A stretch of DNA of 64,000 nucleotides, from contig NZ_WVHS01000003.1 of NCBI RefSeq assembly GCF_009834915.1, positions 1 through 64,000 of the forward strand, written 5' to 3'. The stretch is from Hufsiella ginkgonis (GTDB taxonomy: Bacteria; Bacteroidota; Bacteroidia; Sphingobacteriales; Sphingobacteriaceae). The position numbers and the translations under genes were made by a program. Position 1 is the first letter of the stretch, and each line of letters opens with the position of its first letter. This document shows positions 54,201 through 62,024 of the stretch, piece by piece. The notes beneath the pieces were generated by a model. It saw only the letters and a program-made list of their open reading frames with translations, did no database searches and was not told where the DNA came from.

Positions 54201-55552
54201 TCACGTATTCCATCAGGACACTTGACGGAATTGAGTCGGACCCGATCACCGTTACCGTTAATGTTAAGCCTACAGGAACTGCTGATGCGGCCATCACCGC
54301 ATCCGGAACACCAGCGGTGGTAAAGATCAAAGACAATGACCCGGGCAAAAACGGGACATCCATCGTTAAAAAAACGGATCCGCTTCACGGTACGGTAACC
54401 GTAAACCCCGATGGAACAGTTTCGTATACCCCGGCAGCAAGTTATGTAGGCCCTGATACCTTTACCTACAGCCTGCTTACCCCGGATGGTGTAGAATCTG
54501 ATCCGATCCCCGTAACGCTGGAAGTAAGGAACCTGCCGGTAGCAACACCTGACGTGATCACTACAGTTACCGGCCCGCCGGTGAAGATCAACGTGATCGG
54601 TAACGACCGCGGTGATGGTCCTATCGATCCCAAAACGGTGGTGATCACTACGCCGCCGCAGCATGGTACCATCTCGGTGGATCCGGTTACGGGCGAGATC
54701 ACTTATACACCGTTCCCTAACTACGGCGGTCCGGATAGCTTTACCTACACGGTAAAAGACGATAAGGGACTGGAGTCGAGACCAGGTACGGTGAATATCA
54801 ACATCGCCAGTCCGAAGATCGGTGTTGCCAAAAAGCTGCTGGAGGTAAAAGCAGGCTTGAACGGAACTTATGATATCAGGTATCTTTTCACAATAGTGAA
54901 TTATTCACCTTTCGTTCTTCGCAACGTTTCGCTGAAGGATGATCTCGCCGCGATCTTCACTGGAACAGAAGTGAAGGTAACCAGGGTATCGCACCAGGGA
55001 AGCCTTGTGGTGAATACCGGCTTTAACGGTTTGTCGAGCACAGACCTGCTGGTTCCGGCGTCGAGCACCATCAGTGCGATGGGAGAGGAGCAGGTAGAGC
55101 TTTTCATCAATGTTAAACTGGTATCGCGTGCGGGTGTATTCCAGAACACTTCTTACGTAGAGGCTACCAATGATGCGGGCACCAGGGTAACGGATCAGTC
55201 AACAGACGGTTTAAGGCCCGATCCGGTAATTGCCGGCGACGTAAGCCCATCGGCTACCACACCGGTAGACCTGAAGATCAACCCGCTGTTTATCCCGGGA
55301 GGTTTTTCTCCAAACAACGACGGTATTAACGATAAGTTCGTGATCCAGAACGCATTAGATAAAAAGATCAGCGTTGAGTTCTATAACAGGTGGAATAACC
55401 TGGTGTATAAGTCCAAAGATTACAAGAATGATTGGGAAGGCCAGGTAACCCAGGGTATCCACCTGGGCGATACCGTACCTGCCGGAACTTATTATTATAT
55501 AATTATTGTGGGTACAGACAAATACGTCGGATTTATAACTATCAACAGGTAA
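48260..55552 (+). CDS. Giant T9SS adhesin: lectin domain, 19 tandem cadherin/Ig-like repeats, type B sorting domain
   Basis: A 2430-residue exported protein. After a signal peptide (ending in AYAQ) comes an L-type-lectin-like domain (about 25-290, with 'YEYFVYGGSGADGISFFLFD' and 'GYIGVGLDEFGNF'). Next is an Ig-like linker, then 19 tandem repeats of about 87 residues. Each has the frame 'P.GTND..T..N..V.VKDND.SK.GTT....P.HGT...NPDGT.TYTP...F.G.D.FTY'. A DUF11-like domain and the CHU_C/type B T9SS sorting domain ('FIPGGFSPNNDGINDKF') finish it. It is a surface or secreted adhesin, like SprB. PorP/SprF and OmpA genes follow at once. Confidence 0.93.
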   Translation: MITYLRYCALLLAITLFTGKAYAQFPYEETFKNSTAQGITFGGAPAAFLTAAAGIHPEGQGFLRLTNNSQSQKGYIISDASFPSAFGLKVKYEYFVYGGSGADGISFFLFDASVPTSAFQIGGFGGSLGYAQINTTTPASPGVSKGYIGVGLDEFGNFSNPTEGRQLGTGFHPGSITIRGKGDGAAFVPTNYSFIKTVRAFEDFGFRLSDGVAPATEESDPNYRRVEIDLAPNGPGYKVSVRIVVGGTPTVTYPVITDEPYNEPPPAMLRYGLASSTGNQTNFHEIRSVSLKVFNDGILASPTASNDTYAPCLSTPFTFNPLSNDNGSVNQNGSINTNTIDLNPSLAGTQTTYTVPGKGTFTVADASGNVTFTPLNSSVTGPVQATYTFRDTYNAVSTTATITLNDAPAGPSNNNGAGPDQIVNSQTTGASATLNASPLPLNTTGVWTFVSKPAGAPDPVIANPTSPNTTVSNLSFGNYVFRWSLFSPGTCGTPDDMNLQVNAIPTAVNDTYPAALNTDLIMDVTSNDTDPDGTINKTTVVVTVQPTNGTIVLVDGVNGKVTYRPNIGFTGTDNFQYTVKDNSGATSNSAQVNITVSTRPTGADDSYTTTTNQPLPINVKTNDPSSVGTTAVKLTNPVNGAISTLTAFGTTTYTPNTNFHGLDFFTYALENASGLQSTPINVQIVVRPTGVNDLGTTSTNVPLLIPVLDNDPGRVGSTIVLSGTASHGSLVVNSNSVSYTPATDYNGPDQFKYFLRDANGYESDLITVDVQVRPVGSNDTYTTNLNTATSLAVKLNDISKDNTTLVIKTNPGVAGATAVVNGDQIVYTPASGYQGTDVFTYALKGASGGLESAPITVTMTILPRLITTPDTRLTNLNVPVDVDVKVNDASAAGANAIVTVVPLHGTAAVNPDGTLRYTPSLNYYGPDTFKYILRDGGGLESDPTTVTIGVNPAGTNDTYTVALNSTNQLTVKDNDVSKVGTTLIKQAEALHGTVTANNTDGTMVYTPENNYSGTDLFKYALRTSDNLQSEDITVNINIRPLGTADAGETFMNTAVSVPVKNNDVSKTGTNPIVVTPPVNGQVVVNPDGTLTYTPNTGFHGKDPFTYALKTTVGGVESLPISVDVSVRPSAAGDVKSTSVGLPVVANIKDNDPAKTGTTVVVETLPVHGIISLNPDQTITYTPNAAFTGQDFITYTLLNSEGLKSNPVILTINVKPSGTNDAVTTPMNTAVPILVKDNDASKAVTTVIKKSEPAHGTASAPAADGTVTYTPVADFHGKDSFTYSLQTVDLVESDVITVNVTVKPTGLPDNAATTVGTPANVKVKLNDPGKTNTTIVKKSEPTHGTVTVNPDGTSVDYTPSPGYTGPDVFTYILVDPDGVESDPITVTVSVRPGGSNDAYTVAVNSITNLPVKDNDINKTGTTLLKGADPLHGTITLNDDGTIRYAPFTNYAGLDNFTYILKNIADNLLSDAITVAITVRPLGTNDVASTPMNTAVPIMVKDNDASKTGTIVILQNLPAHGTVDVNAAGVASYTPATDFHGKDSFTYLLKTADLVESLPITVDVSVKPVAVADVKTTAGGVPAVIAVKDNDPGKTGSTPVKETNPAHGTVDYNPATQVFTYTPDPTYTGSDSFTYSLIDADLVKSDPVSVIIGVKPSGTNDAAETPMNVAVAVLVKDNDASKAVTSVILGTLPGHGIAKLNSDGTVTYTPDTDFHGKDTFTYTLRTVDGIESDPITAVVSVRPTGVTDNSSGAIGVPVTINVKANDPGKNNTAVIPKTPPVHGSIVVNPDGTITYTPTPGYVGPDTFTYALVDGDNVESLPVTVNIGLIPAGTNDAYTVPLNGSSILAVKDNDVSKTGTTVIRQTDPSHGVITVLADGTVTYTPTLNYAGTDEFRYILKNNDNLLQSEPIIVSITVKPVGSADLAATPMGTAVTIPIKDNDASKALTTGLKKTDPLHGTAVLNADGSVASYTPASGYYGKDTFTYSIRTLDGIESDPITVTVNVKPTGTADAAITASGTPAVVKIKDNDPGKNGTSIVKKTDPLHGTVTVNPDGTVSYTPAASYVGPDTFTYSLLTPDGVESDPIPVTLEVRNLPVATPDVITTVTGPPVKINVIGNDRGDGPIDPKTVVITTPPQHGTISVDPVTGEITYTPFPNYGGPDSFTYTVKDDKGLESRPGTVNINIASPKIGVAKKLLEVKAGLNGTYDIRYLFTIVNYSPFVLRNVSLKDDLAAIFTGTEVKVTRVSHQGSLVVNTGFNGLSSTDLLVPASSTISAMGEEQVELFINVKLVSRAGVFQNTSYVEATNDAGTRVTDQSTDGLRPDPVIAGDVSPSATTPVDLKINPLFIPGGFSPNNDGINDKFVIQNALDKKISVEFYNRWNNLVYKSKDYKNDWEGQVTQGIHLGDTVPAGTYYYIIIVGTDKYVGFITINR
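49784..54796 (+). repeat. 19 tandem repeats (about 87 codons each) in adhesin gene
   Basis: The internal repeats begin near the 'TAVNDTYP' segment and run to the DUF11-like domain. Three repeat types can be told apart: A ('NDTYTV.LN'), B ('TPMNTAVPI.VKDNDASK...FHGKD') and C ('NDPGK...YTGPD'). From the sixth repeat they follow the order A-B-C-B-C, A-B-C-B-C, A-B-C. A 21-nt identity links 51935-51955 and 52727-52747. Confidence 0.8.
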
Positions 55553-55554
55553 AA

Positions 55555-56496
55555 ATGAAAAGGCTTTTTGTATACAGTTTACTCGTAGTGGGGATGGGTC
55601 TGTCTGCCGGCAATGTTCGTGCACAGCAGGCGGCCATGTATTCGCAATATATGTTTAATGCATTGGCGGTTAACCCGGCCTATGCGGGAAGCAGGAACGT
55701 CCTTTCGGCGACAGCACTCTACAGAACCCAGTGGACGGGTATAAAAGGTGCCCCGCAAACCGGTTCTTTTACCATGGATGCACCATTTTACCGCAAACGC
55801 ATCGGCGCAGGGATCCAGATCTTTAATGACCAGCTCGGCATTACCAAAACAACCGGGGGCGTGGTTAGCGGTGCTTACCGCATCAGGCTCGATAAAGCGA
55901 CACTCTCTTTTGGCATGCAGGGAAGCGTAACACAGTACAGGGCGGCCTATTCGCAGGTAGAGCTTTCGCCGGGCGGTTCGCCCATTCCCGATCCGGCTTT
56001 TAGCGAGGATATCAATAAAGTGCTGTTTAACGCTGGCGCCGGTGTTTATTTCAATTCCGACAAGTTCTACCTGGGTATTTCGGTACCTGAGCTGCTGCGC
56101 AATAAGCTCACCAGCCAGAGCGTATCCGCCGGCGGCGAACTTTCCAGGCAGGCACTGCACCTGTTCGTGGCATCGGGCGTGGTTTTGCCGGTGGGCGATA
56201 GCTTTAAGCTCAAACCATCGTTCCTGTTCAAAGGGGTTGAAGGAGCGCCCTTGGAGGCTGATATCAACGGCACCATCTGGTTCAAAGATTTCATCGCTGT
56301 AGGAGCACAATACAGGACCAGCGCAGACATTTCCGCCATGGTAGAGTTACAGGCGACCCCGCAGATCAGGGTGGGCTACTCTTATGACCGTAGTCTTACC
56401 AGCCTGAGAAGTTATGGGTCCGGAAGCCACGAGGTCATGCTTCGCTACGAGTTTGGTTTCCAGCCCGATAAAGTATTATCACCGAGGTACTTTTGA
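55555..56496 (+). CDS. PorP/SprF-family T9SS outer-membrane protein
   Basis: A 313-residue protein with a signal peptide (about 1-21, ending in VRAQ) and the PorP/SprF signature 'QYMFNALAVNPAYAGSRNVLS' followed by a beta-barrel pattern ending in an aromatic residue (Phe). Members help surface attachment of type B sorting-domain cargo. It lies 2 nt after the giant adhesin, the same arrangement as sprB-sprF, so it likely serves that adhesin. ATG 55555 is chosen for the signal peptide. Confidence 0.94.
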   Translation: MKRLFVYSLLVVGMGLSAGNVRAQQAAMYSQYMFNALAVNPAYAGSRNVLSATALYRTQWTGIKGAPQTGSFTMDAPFYRKRIGAGIQIFNDQLGITKTTGGVVSGAYRIRLDKATLSFGMQGSVTQYRAAYSQVELSPGGSPIPDPAFSEDINKVLFNAGAGVYFNSDKFYLGISVPELLRNKLTSQSVSAGGELSRQALHLFVASGVVLPVGDSFKLKPSFLFKGVEGAPLEADINGTIWFKDFIAVGAQYRTSADISAMVELQATPQIRVGYSYDRSLTSLRSYGSGSHEVMLRYEFGFQPDKVLSPRYF

Positions 56497-56507
56497 TTTA
56501 TCGAATT

Positions 56508-58664
56508 ATGCAACGCAGACATACTATTAAAGCCGCTTTCCTTACGTTACTCATCGTTTCGCTGTGTGTAAGTATCGGCAGCGCGCAGCCTAAAACAAAA
56601 AAAACGCCGCCCATTTTAAAGAAGGCGCAGGACGAATACCGTCTCCTTCACTACGTGGCCGCCATCAAGCAGCTGGACGAAGTATTAAGGGTAGATTCTG
56701 ACAACGTAGCCGCACAGGAAATGATGGCAGACAGCTACCGCAAGATCAAGGATTACGACCAGGCATTGTTCTGGTACAAAAGGCTGAATAAACAGAAGGA
56801 CGCTAAACCCGAGTGGATCCTCTATTACGCCGAAGCGCTGGCAAATAAGGAGCAATACGAGCAATCTGAACAATGGTACCGTAAATTCATGGTTGCCGCT
56901 CCCGGCGACAGACGCGCCGGCAACTTTGTAAAGCTGGGCACGGGGATCTCGGGATTATCAGAAGACAAGGGAGATTGGAAGGTATCCTACACCAACATTA
57001 ACACGGCGGGCGCGGAATATTCGCCCATGTTCTATAAAAAGGGACTGGTGTTTAGCAGCAACCGAAGGATCGGGAAGGTCTCGAAAGATGTATTCGGATG
57101 GGATCAAACGCCCTTTACAGATCTTTACCTCATCGATGACCTTAAACGCATCGGCGAAGTAAGCAAAACCGATATGGAAGACATCGAGCGCCAGCGCGAA
57201 GGAAATGCCTACAAGATCAATGATGACGATACCGAGGAAGCAAGCAATGACAGCAAGACGCTTGGACAATACAGCACAAGGGTGCTGGTTGATCTTGCAG
57301 GAGAGCGCCTGGCGGCGGAAGTGAAAGCTGTCAAGCTCAGGAAAAAGATCAATTCCCGGTTCCACGAGGGGCCGTCGGTATTGCTCCCGGAAGGCTCGCT
57401 CATGTTTACCCGTAACAATTACTATAAAGGTAAAGCCAGCAAAAGTAAAAAAGGAGGCATCAACAAGCTGAAGCTCTTTACGGCGACAGGTCCGAATTGG
57501 AACCATATTCAGTCTTTCCCTTACAATGACAACGAGTACTCGGTGGGACATCCGGCAGTCACCAAAGACGGCTCCATCCTGGTGTTTGTTTCAGATATGC
57601 CCGGTGGTTACGGTGGTACGGACCTTTACTATAGCGTTAGGACCAGCGCCGAACGACAATGGAGCAAACCGGTTAACCTCGGCGCACGGATCAATACCGA
57701 GGGAAACGAGCAATTCCCCTATTTTGATAAAAATGGCAAGCTTTATTTCTCTTCAACAGGCTACGCAGGCCTGGGAGGGCTCGATATTTTCGAGGTGACA
57801 CTGAAAGATATGCGCCCGACAGGCGTCCCTCATAACCTGGGTGCGCCGCTTAACTCTTCAGGCGACGATTTTGGATTTATCAAAGCAGATGACGAACGCA
57901 GCGGCTACTTTAGCTCTAATCGCGGTGGCAACGACGATATTTACAAGTTCGAGCAAAGCAGTTATCGTGTGGCCCTTAAAGGGGTGGTAACCGATACCAG
58001 GACAAGGCTTCCGATTGCGGGTGCGCAGGTTTTACTTCGCCATTTCGGCGGAATAGATACCCTGGTAACCAACCGTGCCGGTGCTTTCCAGAAAGACCTG
58101 GCGAAGGAAACCGATTACGAGATCGTCGCACAGAAACCAGGGTACGTAACCAGCAATAACTTTTTCACCACAGCGGGCATCGATAAGGATACCACGCTGA
58201 ATGAACCGCTTAAGCTAGGCAGGGCCGAGCTCGGACAGCAGTTCGTACTCAATAAATGCGATTCACTGAAACGCGTGTTCGCAGTACAGAATATTTATTA
58301 TGACCTGGATAAATCATACATCAGGCCCGATGCTTACCCTGCGCTCGATCACCTCGTTATGCTGATGCGTGAGCACCCCGAAATAGAGATCGTAACGGCA
58401 AGCCATACCGATAGCCGCGCGTCCGACCAATACAATAAACGCCTGTCATTAATGCGCGGAAATGCAGCCAGGACCTACCTGATGTACCGGGGAATTGACG
58501 GCAAACGCATCCGCGTAGAGTACTATGGAAAAAGCCGTTTGACTAACCGTTGTTTTGACGGTGTTCCATGCTCCGAAGAAGAGCAGCAACTGAACCGCAG
58601 GACAGAGTTCGACATCATTGTGAACGGTGTTAACCTGAGCCAGCTGAATTGTGGAAATCCCTAA
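56508..58664 (+). CDS. OmpA-family protein with TPR and PD40 repeats
   Basis: A 718-residue outer-membrane-associated protein. After a signal peptide come TPR-like helices (about 35-145), a WD40-like PD40 beta-propeller ('LVFVSDMPGGYGGTDLYYS', 'LYFSSTGYAGLGGLDIF', 'GYFSSNRGGNDDIYKF'), a carboxypeptidase-regulatory-like beta domain (about 490-575), and an OmpA peptidoglycan-binding domain at the end ('IVTASHTDSRASDQYNKRLS'). It likely anchors the T9SS cargo complex to the cell wall. ATG 56508 is chosen over the TTG at 56493. Confidence 0.92.
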   Translation: MQRRHTIKAAFLTLLIVSLCVSIGSAQPKTKKTPPILKKAQDEYRLLHYVAAIKQLDEVLRVDSDNVAAQEMMADSYRKIKDYDQALFWYKRLNKQKDAKPEWILYYAEALANKEQYEQSEQWYRKFMVAAPGDRRAGNFVKLGTGISGLSEDKGDWKVSYTNINTAGAEYSPMFYKKGLVFSSNRRIGKVSKDVFGWDQTPFTDLYLIDDLKRIGEVSKTDMEDIERQREGNAYKINDDDTEEASNDSKTLGQYSTRVLVDLAGERLAAEVKAVKLRKKINSRFHEGPSVLLPEGSLMFTRNNYYKGKASKSKKGGINKLKLFTATGPNWNHIQSFPYNDNEYSVGHPAVTKDGSILVFVSDMPGGYGGTDLYYSVRTSAERQWSKPVNLGARINTEGNEQFPYFDKNGKLYFSSTGYAGLGGLDIFEVTLKDMRPTGVPHNLGAPLNSSGDDFGFIKADDERSGYFSSNRGGNDDIYKFEQSSYRVALKGVVTDTRTRLPIAGAQVLLRHFGGIDTLVTNRAGAFQKDLAKETDYEIVAQKPGYVTSNNFFTTAGIDKDTTLNEPLKLGRAELGQQFVLNKCDSLKRVFAVQNIYYDLDKSYIRPDAYPALDHLVMLMREHPEIEIVTASHTDSRASDQYNKRLSLMRGNAARTYLMYRGIDGKRIRVEYYGKSRLTNRCFDGVPCSEEEQQLNRRTEFDIIVNGVNLSQLNCGNP

Positions 58665-58670
58665 AACTGT

Positions 58671-58694
58671 GGAATTTCACTATAGATAAAATTC
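58671..58694. repeat. Short inverted repeat after OmpA gene
   Basis: GGAATTT and AAATTCC flank a short A/T-rich spacer soon after the OmpA stop, forming a weak stem upstream of the main terminator. Confidence 0.4.
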
Positions 58695-58739
58695 CCCACC
58701 GGTAAGGAAATTATTCCCCGTATTTTTAAGAGATTTTGA

Positions 58740-58782
58740 TCGGAAAGCTGCCTGGAAGATCCAGGGGGCTTTCCGGTTTTTT
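58740..58782 (+). terminator. Intrinsic terminator of adhesin operon
   Basis: CGGAAAGC (58741-58748) pairs with GCTTTCCG (58768-58775), with an inner CTGG/CCAG stem, followed by a run of six T. It ends the adhesin-PorP-OmpA unit. Confidence 0.85.
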
Positions 58783-58822
58783 GGAACAATATTAGCTTTA
58801 TACGCGCTATATTATTCAGTAT

Positions 58823-60934
58823 ATGAAACAGCCGATACTCTGGACTCTCCTGATCGCAACTTTGGCGGTCGTTTCTTGTAGCAAAGAAGCAACTGACGAA
58901 GTGGTTGATCCTACCGCTAAAACGATAGCAAACGGATTTAATTTCTCCACTACAAAAAGCGTTGAATTAAATCTTCGACTGCTCACGAACACCAATGCGC
59001 CTATGAAGGGCGTCGTGGTAAGCGTGCTTAAGCCGGGAACTACCGAGAAGGATGGTGTGCTGTTTAAAGCGGCTTCTGATGCCAACGGGTATATCAAGGG
59101 GTCGATGACCGTCCCGTCATACCTGGATACGCTGATGATCACGCCTAATTACCCTGGCCTGATCAACAACGCAAAAGTACTGATCTCCGGCAGCACCTTA
59201 ACGGCTACGCTTGGCGGTGTGAACGGTGCAAGCAGCAACGTGATCCCGGAACCGGTTGGCGTTAAGAAACGTTCTACCGGGTCGAAATTCCTGGCGGATC
59301 CCAATTATGTATACCCTGCACCTTACACCAATTCGCAGGATGCGGTCAGGACCGATGGCAATTATCGCCAATACATGGGGGTTCCAAAATTCATGTTACC
59401 GCAGGCTGACCCGATTCCGCAATCACTGTTAAATTATATCGATGCCTCGCTTCCGGAGCAGGTAGCCGTAGCTACTCATCACGCTTCTTACCTGGCTGAC
59501 CAGGCGATCTCGGTGCTGAGGGTTACGCAGGCCGCAGATATCTGGGTGACTTTCGTTTCCGAAGGCGCCAGCTACCAGAATTCCCTGGGCTACTATACGT
59601 ATCCGACAAACAACCCGCCGCAAACAAAAGACGACATCGGTACGGTCACTATGGTTTTCCCGAATGCTTCGGCACACGACTCTAAAGGGGAATTGTTTCC
59701 TGGCGACAAGATAAAGTTAGGTACCTTCAATGCCGGTACATCTATTGCTTTTGTACTGATCCAGGATGCATGGGTGAGCTTCGGTGAATATTGGGGCGTT
59801 GAAACCAGCAGGCTGAACTTCTTTACTCACAATGCACTGAACCCAGAAGTAGGAACATCAGCGCCTGATTATTTCAAAAGGCATTCTGTACTGCTGAATG
59901 ATAATGTTCACAACCTGTTCCTGGTTGGTTTCGAAGATATTCAGCGCCAGTTCGCTAACGGTTCGCTCAACAACGGCTGTGATAACGACTTTAACGACCT
60001 CGTGTTTTACGCAACCTCTAACCCGCTGAACAGCATCGATCCTGACCACGTAGAAGACGTAGATAAAGGCGGTGACGACGATGGTGACGGAATTCCCGTG
60101 CCGGCCGACGAATACCCTGGAGATCCAAACCGCGCATACAATGAGACCATGTATTGGAATACTTTGTTGTTCGAAGATCAGTGGCCTTTAAAAGGCGATT
60201 ATGACCTGAACGACGTAGTGATCCAATACCGTTACACGTATGTGAAGAATGCAGCTAACCAGGTCGTTGACCTGAAATGCGAGTACAAAACTCTTGCAGC
60301 GGGTGCAAATTTCAAAAACGGCTTCGGTGTTGAATTCCCATTTGCTTCAAGTCTCGTGGCCAGTGTAACGGGTCAGCGGTCGGTAAGCGGTTATATTACT
60401 TATGCCGGAAATGGTCTCGAGGCAGGGCAAGTAAATGCAACTATTATTCCTTTCGATAACCAGAACGCGGTGATCGGCAACGCGGGCGCCGGCCAGGTGA
60501 TCAACACCGAGATGAGCCAGCCTAAAGTGGAAGGCGACCAGGTTACCGTATTAATGACCTTTACTTCCCCGGTTTCACGTGCAACCATCGGCGACGGACC
60601 GTTCAATCCTTTCCTCATCAGCAACATGCAGCGGGGAGCGGAAGTTCATTTACCAGGTCATTTGCCAACTTCTAAGGCTAACCTTGGGCTTTTGGGCACA
60701 GCAGACGACGCTTCCGTACAAGGAACGCCATCAACTTATTACCTGTCGTCAGGGAAATGGCCATGGGCTATTCACATCGCAGGATCTTTTACTTACATGA
60801 CTGAAAGAAGCGCGATCCAGACGGGTTACCTTCACTTCCTCGATTGGGCGGCATCTTCAGGTGCGCTGTTTGAGGATTGGTGGAGTAATACCGGTTCAGG
60901 CTACCGCGAAACGCAGTTCCTGTACACCAAGTAA
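58823..60934 (+). CDS. LruC-domain lipoprotein
   Basis: A 703-residue lipoprotein (lipobox Cys19, 'AVVSCSKE'). The N-terminal part contains a short Ig-like/carboxypeptidase-regulatory segment, 'LRLLTNTNAPMKGVVVSVLKPG'. The centre holds 'DNDFNDLVFYATSNP' and a calcium-type 'DGDGIPVPADEYPGDP' motif, and the C-terminal LruC domain starts at 'FEDQWPLKGDYDLNDVVIQYRY'. LruC proteins are surface or matrix proteins of Bacteroidota with no known enzyme role. It follows the T9SS operon after a terminator, so it has its own promoter. Confidence 0.9.
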   Translation: MKQPILWTLLIATLAVVSCSKEATDEVVDPTAKTIANGFNFSTTKSVELNLRLLTNTNAPMKGVVVSVLKPGTTEKDGVLFKAASDANGYIKGSMTVPSYLDTLMITPNYPGLINNAKVLISGSTLTATLGGVNGASSNVIPEPVGVKKRSTGSKFLADPNYVYPAPYTNSQDAVRTDGNYRQYMGVPKFMLPQADPIPQSLLNYIDASLPEQVAVATHHASYLADQAISVLRVTQAADIWVTFVSEGASYQNSLGYYTYPTNNPPQTKDDIGTVTMVFPNASAHDSKGELFPGDKIKLGTFNAGTSIAFVLIQDAWVSFGEYWGVETSRLNFFTHNALNPEVGTSAPDYFKRHSVLLNDNVHNLFLVGFEDIQRQFANGSLNNGCDNDFNDLVFYATSNPLNSIDPDHVEDVDKGGDDDGDGIPVPADEYPGDPNRAYNETMYWNTLLFEDQWPLKGDYDLNDVVIQYRYTYVKNAANQVVDLKCEYKTLAAGANFKNGFGVEFPFASSLVASVTGQRSVSGYITYAGNGLEAGQVNATIIPFDNQNAVIGNAGAGQVINTEMSQPKVEGDQVTVLMTFTSPVSRATIGDGPFNPFLISNMQRGAEVHLPGHLPTSKANLGLLGTADDASVQGTPSTYYLSSGKWPWAIHIAGSFTYMTERSAIQTGYLHFLDWAASSGALFEDWWSNTGSGYRETQFLYTK

Positions 60935-61102
60935 TATAATAATCACGTTCTTAACAAAGGCTATCACGTAAAAAATGATGGCCTTTCGTTTTTTATATTC
61001 AAAAATTGCCCGCGTTGAGAAATGTGTAAATAAATGCCCATATTGCAGTGGAATGGGGTAATGAGGGCAGGTATGCCGCAGTTTTGTTTCAGTAATATCC
61101 CT

Positions 61103-61981
61103 ATGGAAGAAATTGGCCGGATAACTATCGTAACGGTTTGTGACAATCAATATGTTCGTTTTTTAGCGGCGCTTATCGTTTCGCTGCAGGCTAATCACCA
61201 TTCTGGTGAACCTATCGACCTGTATGTGATCGAAGACAAGATCAGCAAAGAGAATAAAGCAAAGCTGGCTGGTTCCATTAACAGGGAAATGGTTTCTGTG
61301 ACGTGGATGAAGATGTCGGACGTGATTGCATCAGCGAGTGATTTGCCGATGGATGACTCAACATTTCCGCTAAATATCTATGTGAGGTTGTTCATTCCGT
61401 GGTTTATACCTTCAGATATTACGAAAGTGCTGTACCTCGATGTGGATATGATCGTGGTTAAGGATGTTTCAGAACTTTGGACGATCGACCTCGAAGGCAA
61501 AGTAATTGGAGGGGTGCCGGACAGGGCCCAGGTAGTGAGCAATCCCTGGGGGGGAATCCGGAATTATAAAGAACTCGGCCTTGATGAGCAGACCAAATAC
61601 TTCAATAGCGGTATGTTGCTGATGGACCCGGTTCAATGGCGCGAACAGGATATTACGGCAAAGGTGATCCGCGCGGTCAACGAAAATTTACCGTCTGTTA
61701 CCTTCCCTGATCAATATGGCTTGAATGTTGTATTCGCAGACCAGTGGAAGGAAATCGATCACCGGTGGAATTGTTATGCAAATTCCGAAGACCCTGATCC
61801 GTTCATCATTCATTTTATCGGCGTTAAACCGATCTATAAATCGTATAAATATAACAAGGATTACCAGGCGCAATTTTACCGGTACCTGGGTTTAACGAAC
61901 TGGAAGAATGATAAACCGATAGGCGAGTTTTCGAGATACCTCAAGAAAATGTATAACAAGCTTTCAAAGAAATTTAAATAA
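61103..61981 (+). CDS. Glycosyltransferase family 8
   Basis: A 292-residue GT-A enzyme of family 8 (galactosyl/glucosyltransferase, LPS type). 'ITIVTVCDNQYVRFLAALIVSL' opens the domain, 'VLYLDVDMIVV' holds the DxD metal motif, and 'FNSGMLLMD' and the C-terminal 'HFIGVKPI' are typical. The start is taken as ATG 61103 because the family motif follows at once; an ATG at 61034 would add 23 residues without similarity. It begins the surface-polysaccharide group. Confidence 0.9.
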   Translation: MEEIGRITIVTVCDNQYVRFLAALIVSLQANHHSGEPIDLYVIEDKISKENKAKLAGSINREMVSVTWMKMSDVIASASDLPMDDSTFPLNIYVRLFIPWFIPSDITKVLYLDVDMIVVKDVSELWTIDLEGKVIGGVPDRAQVVSNPWGGIRNYKELGLDEQTKYFNSGMLLMDPVQWREQDITAKVIRAVNENLPSVTFPDQYGLNVVFADQWKEIDHRWNCYANSEDPDPFIIHFIGVKPIYKSYKYNKDYQAQFYRYLGLTNWKNDKPIGEFSRYLKKMYNKLSKKFK

Positions 61982-62024
61982 CCATTTTCGGATGCGATGT
62001 CGGATCTTATGTTTACACTGATCT

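Noticed and set aside
50672-54702. Several minus-strand open frames inside the adhesin gene
   Set aside because: They repeat with the same period as the sense repeats and are mirror images of them, not genes.
49784-54796. Dense direct repeats that could suggest a CRISPR array or satellite DNA
   Set aside because: They lie in one long open frame and follow an 87-codon protein repeat; there is no fixed repeat-spacer pattern.
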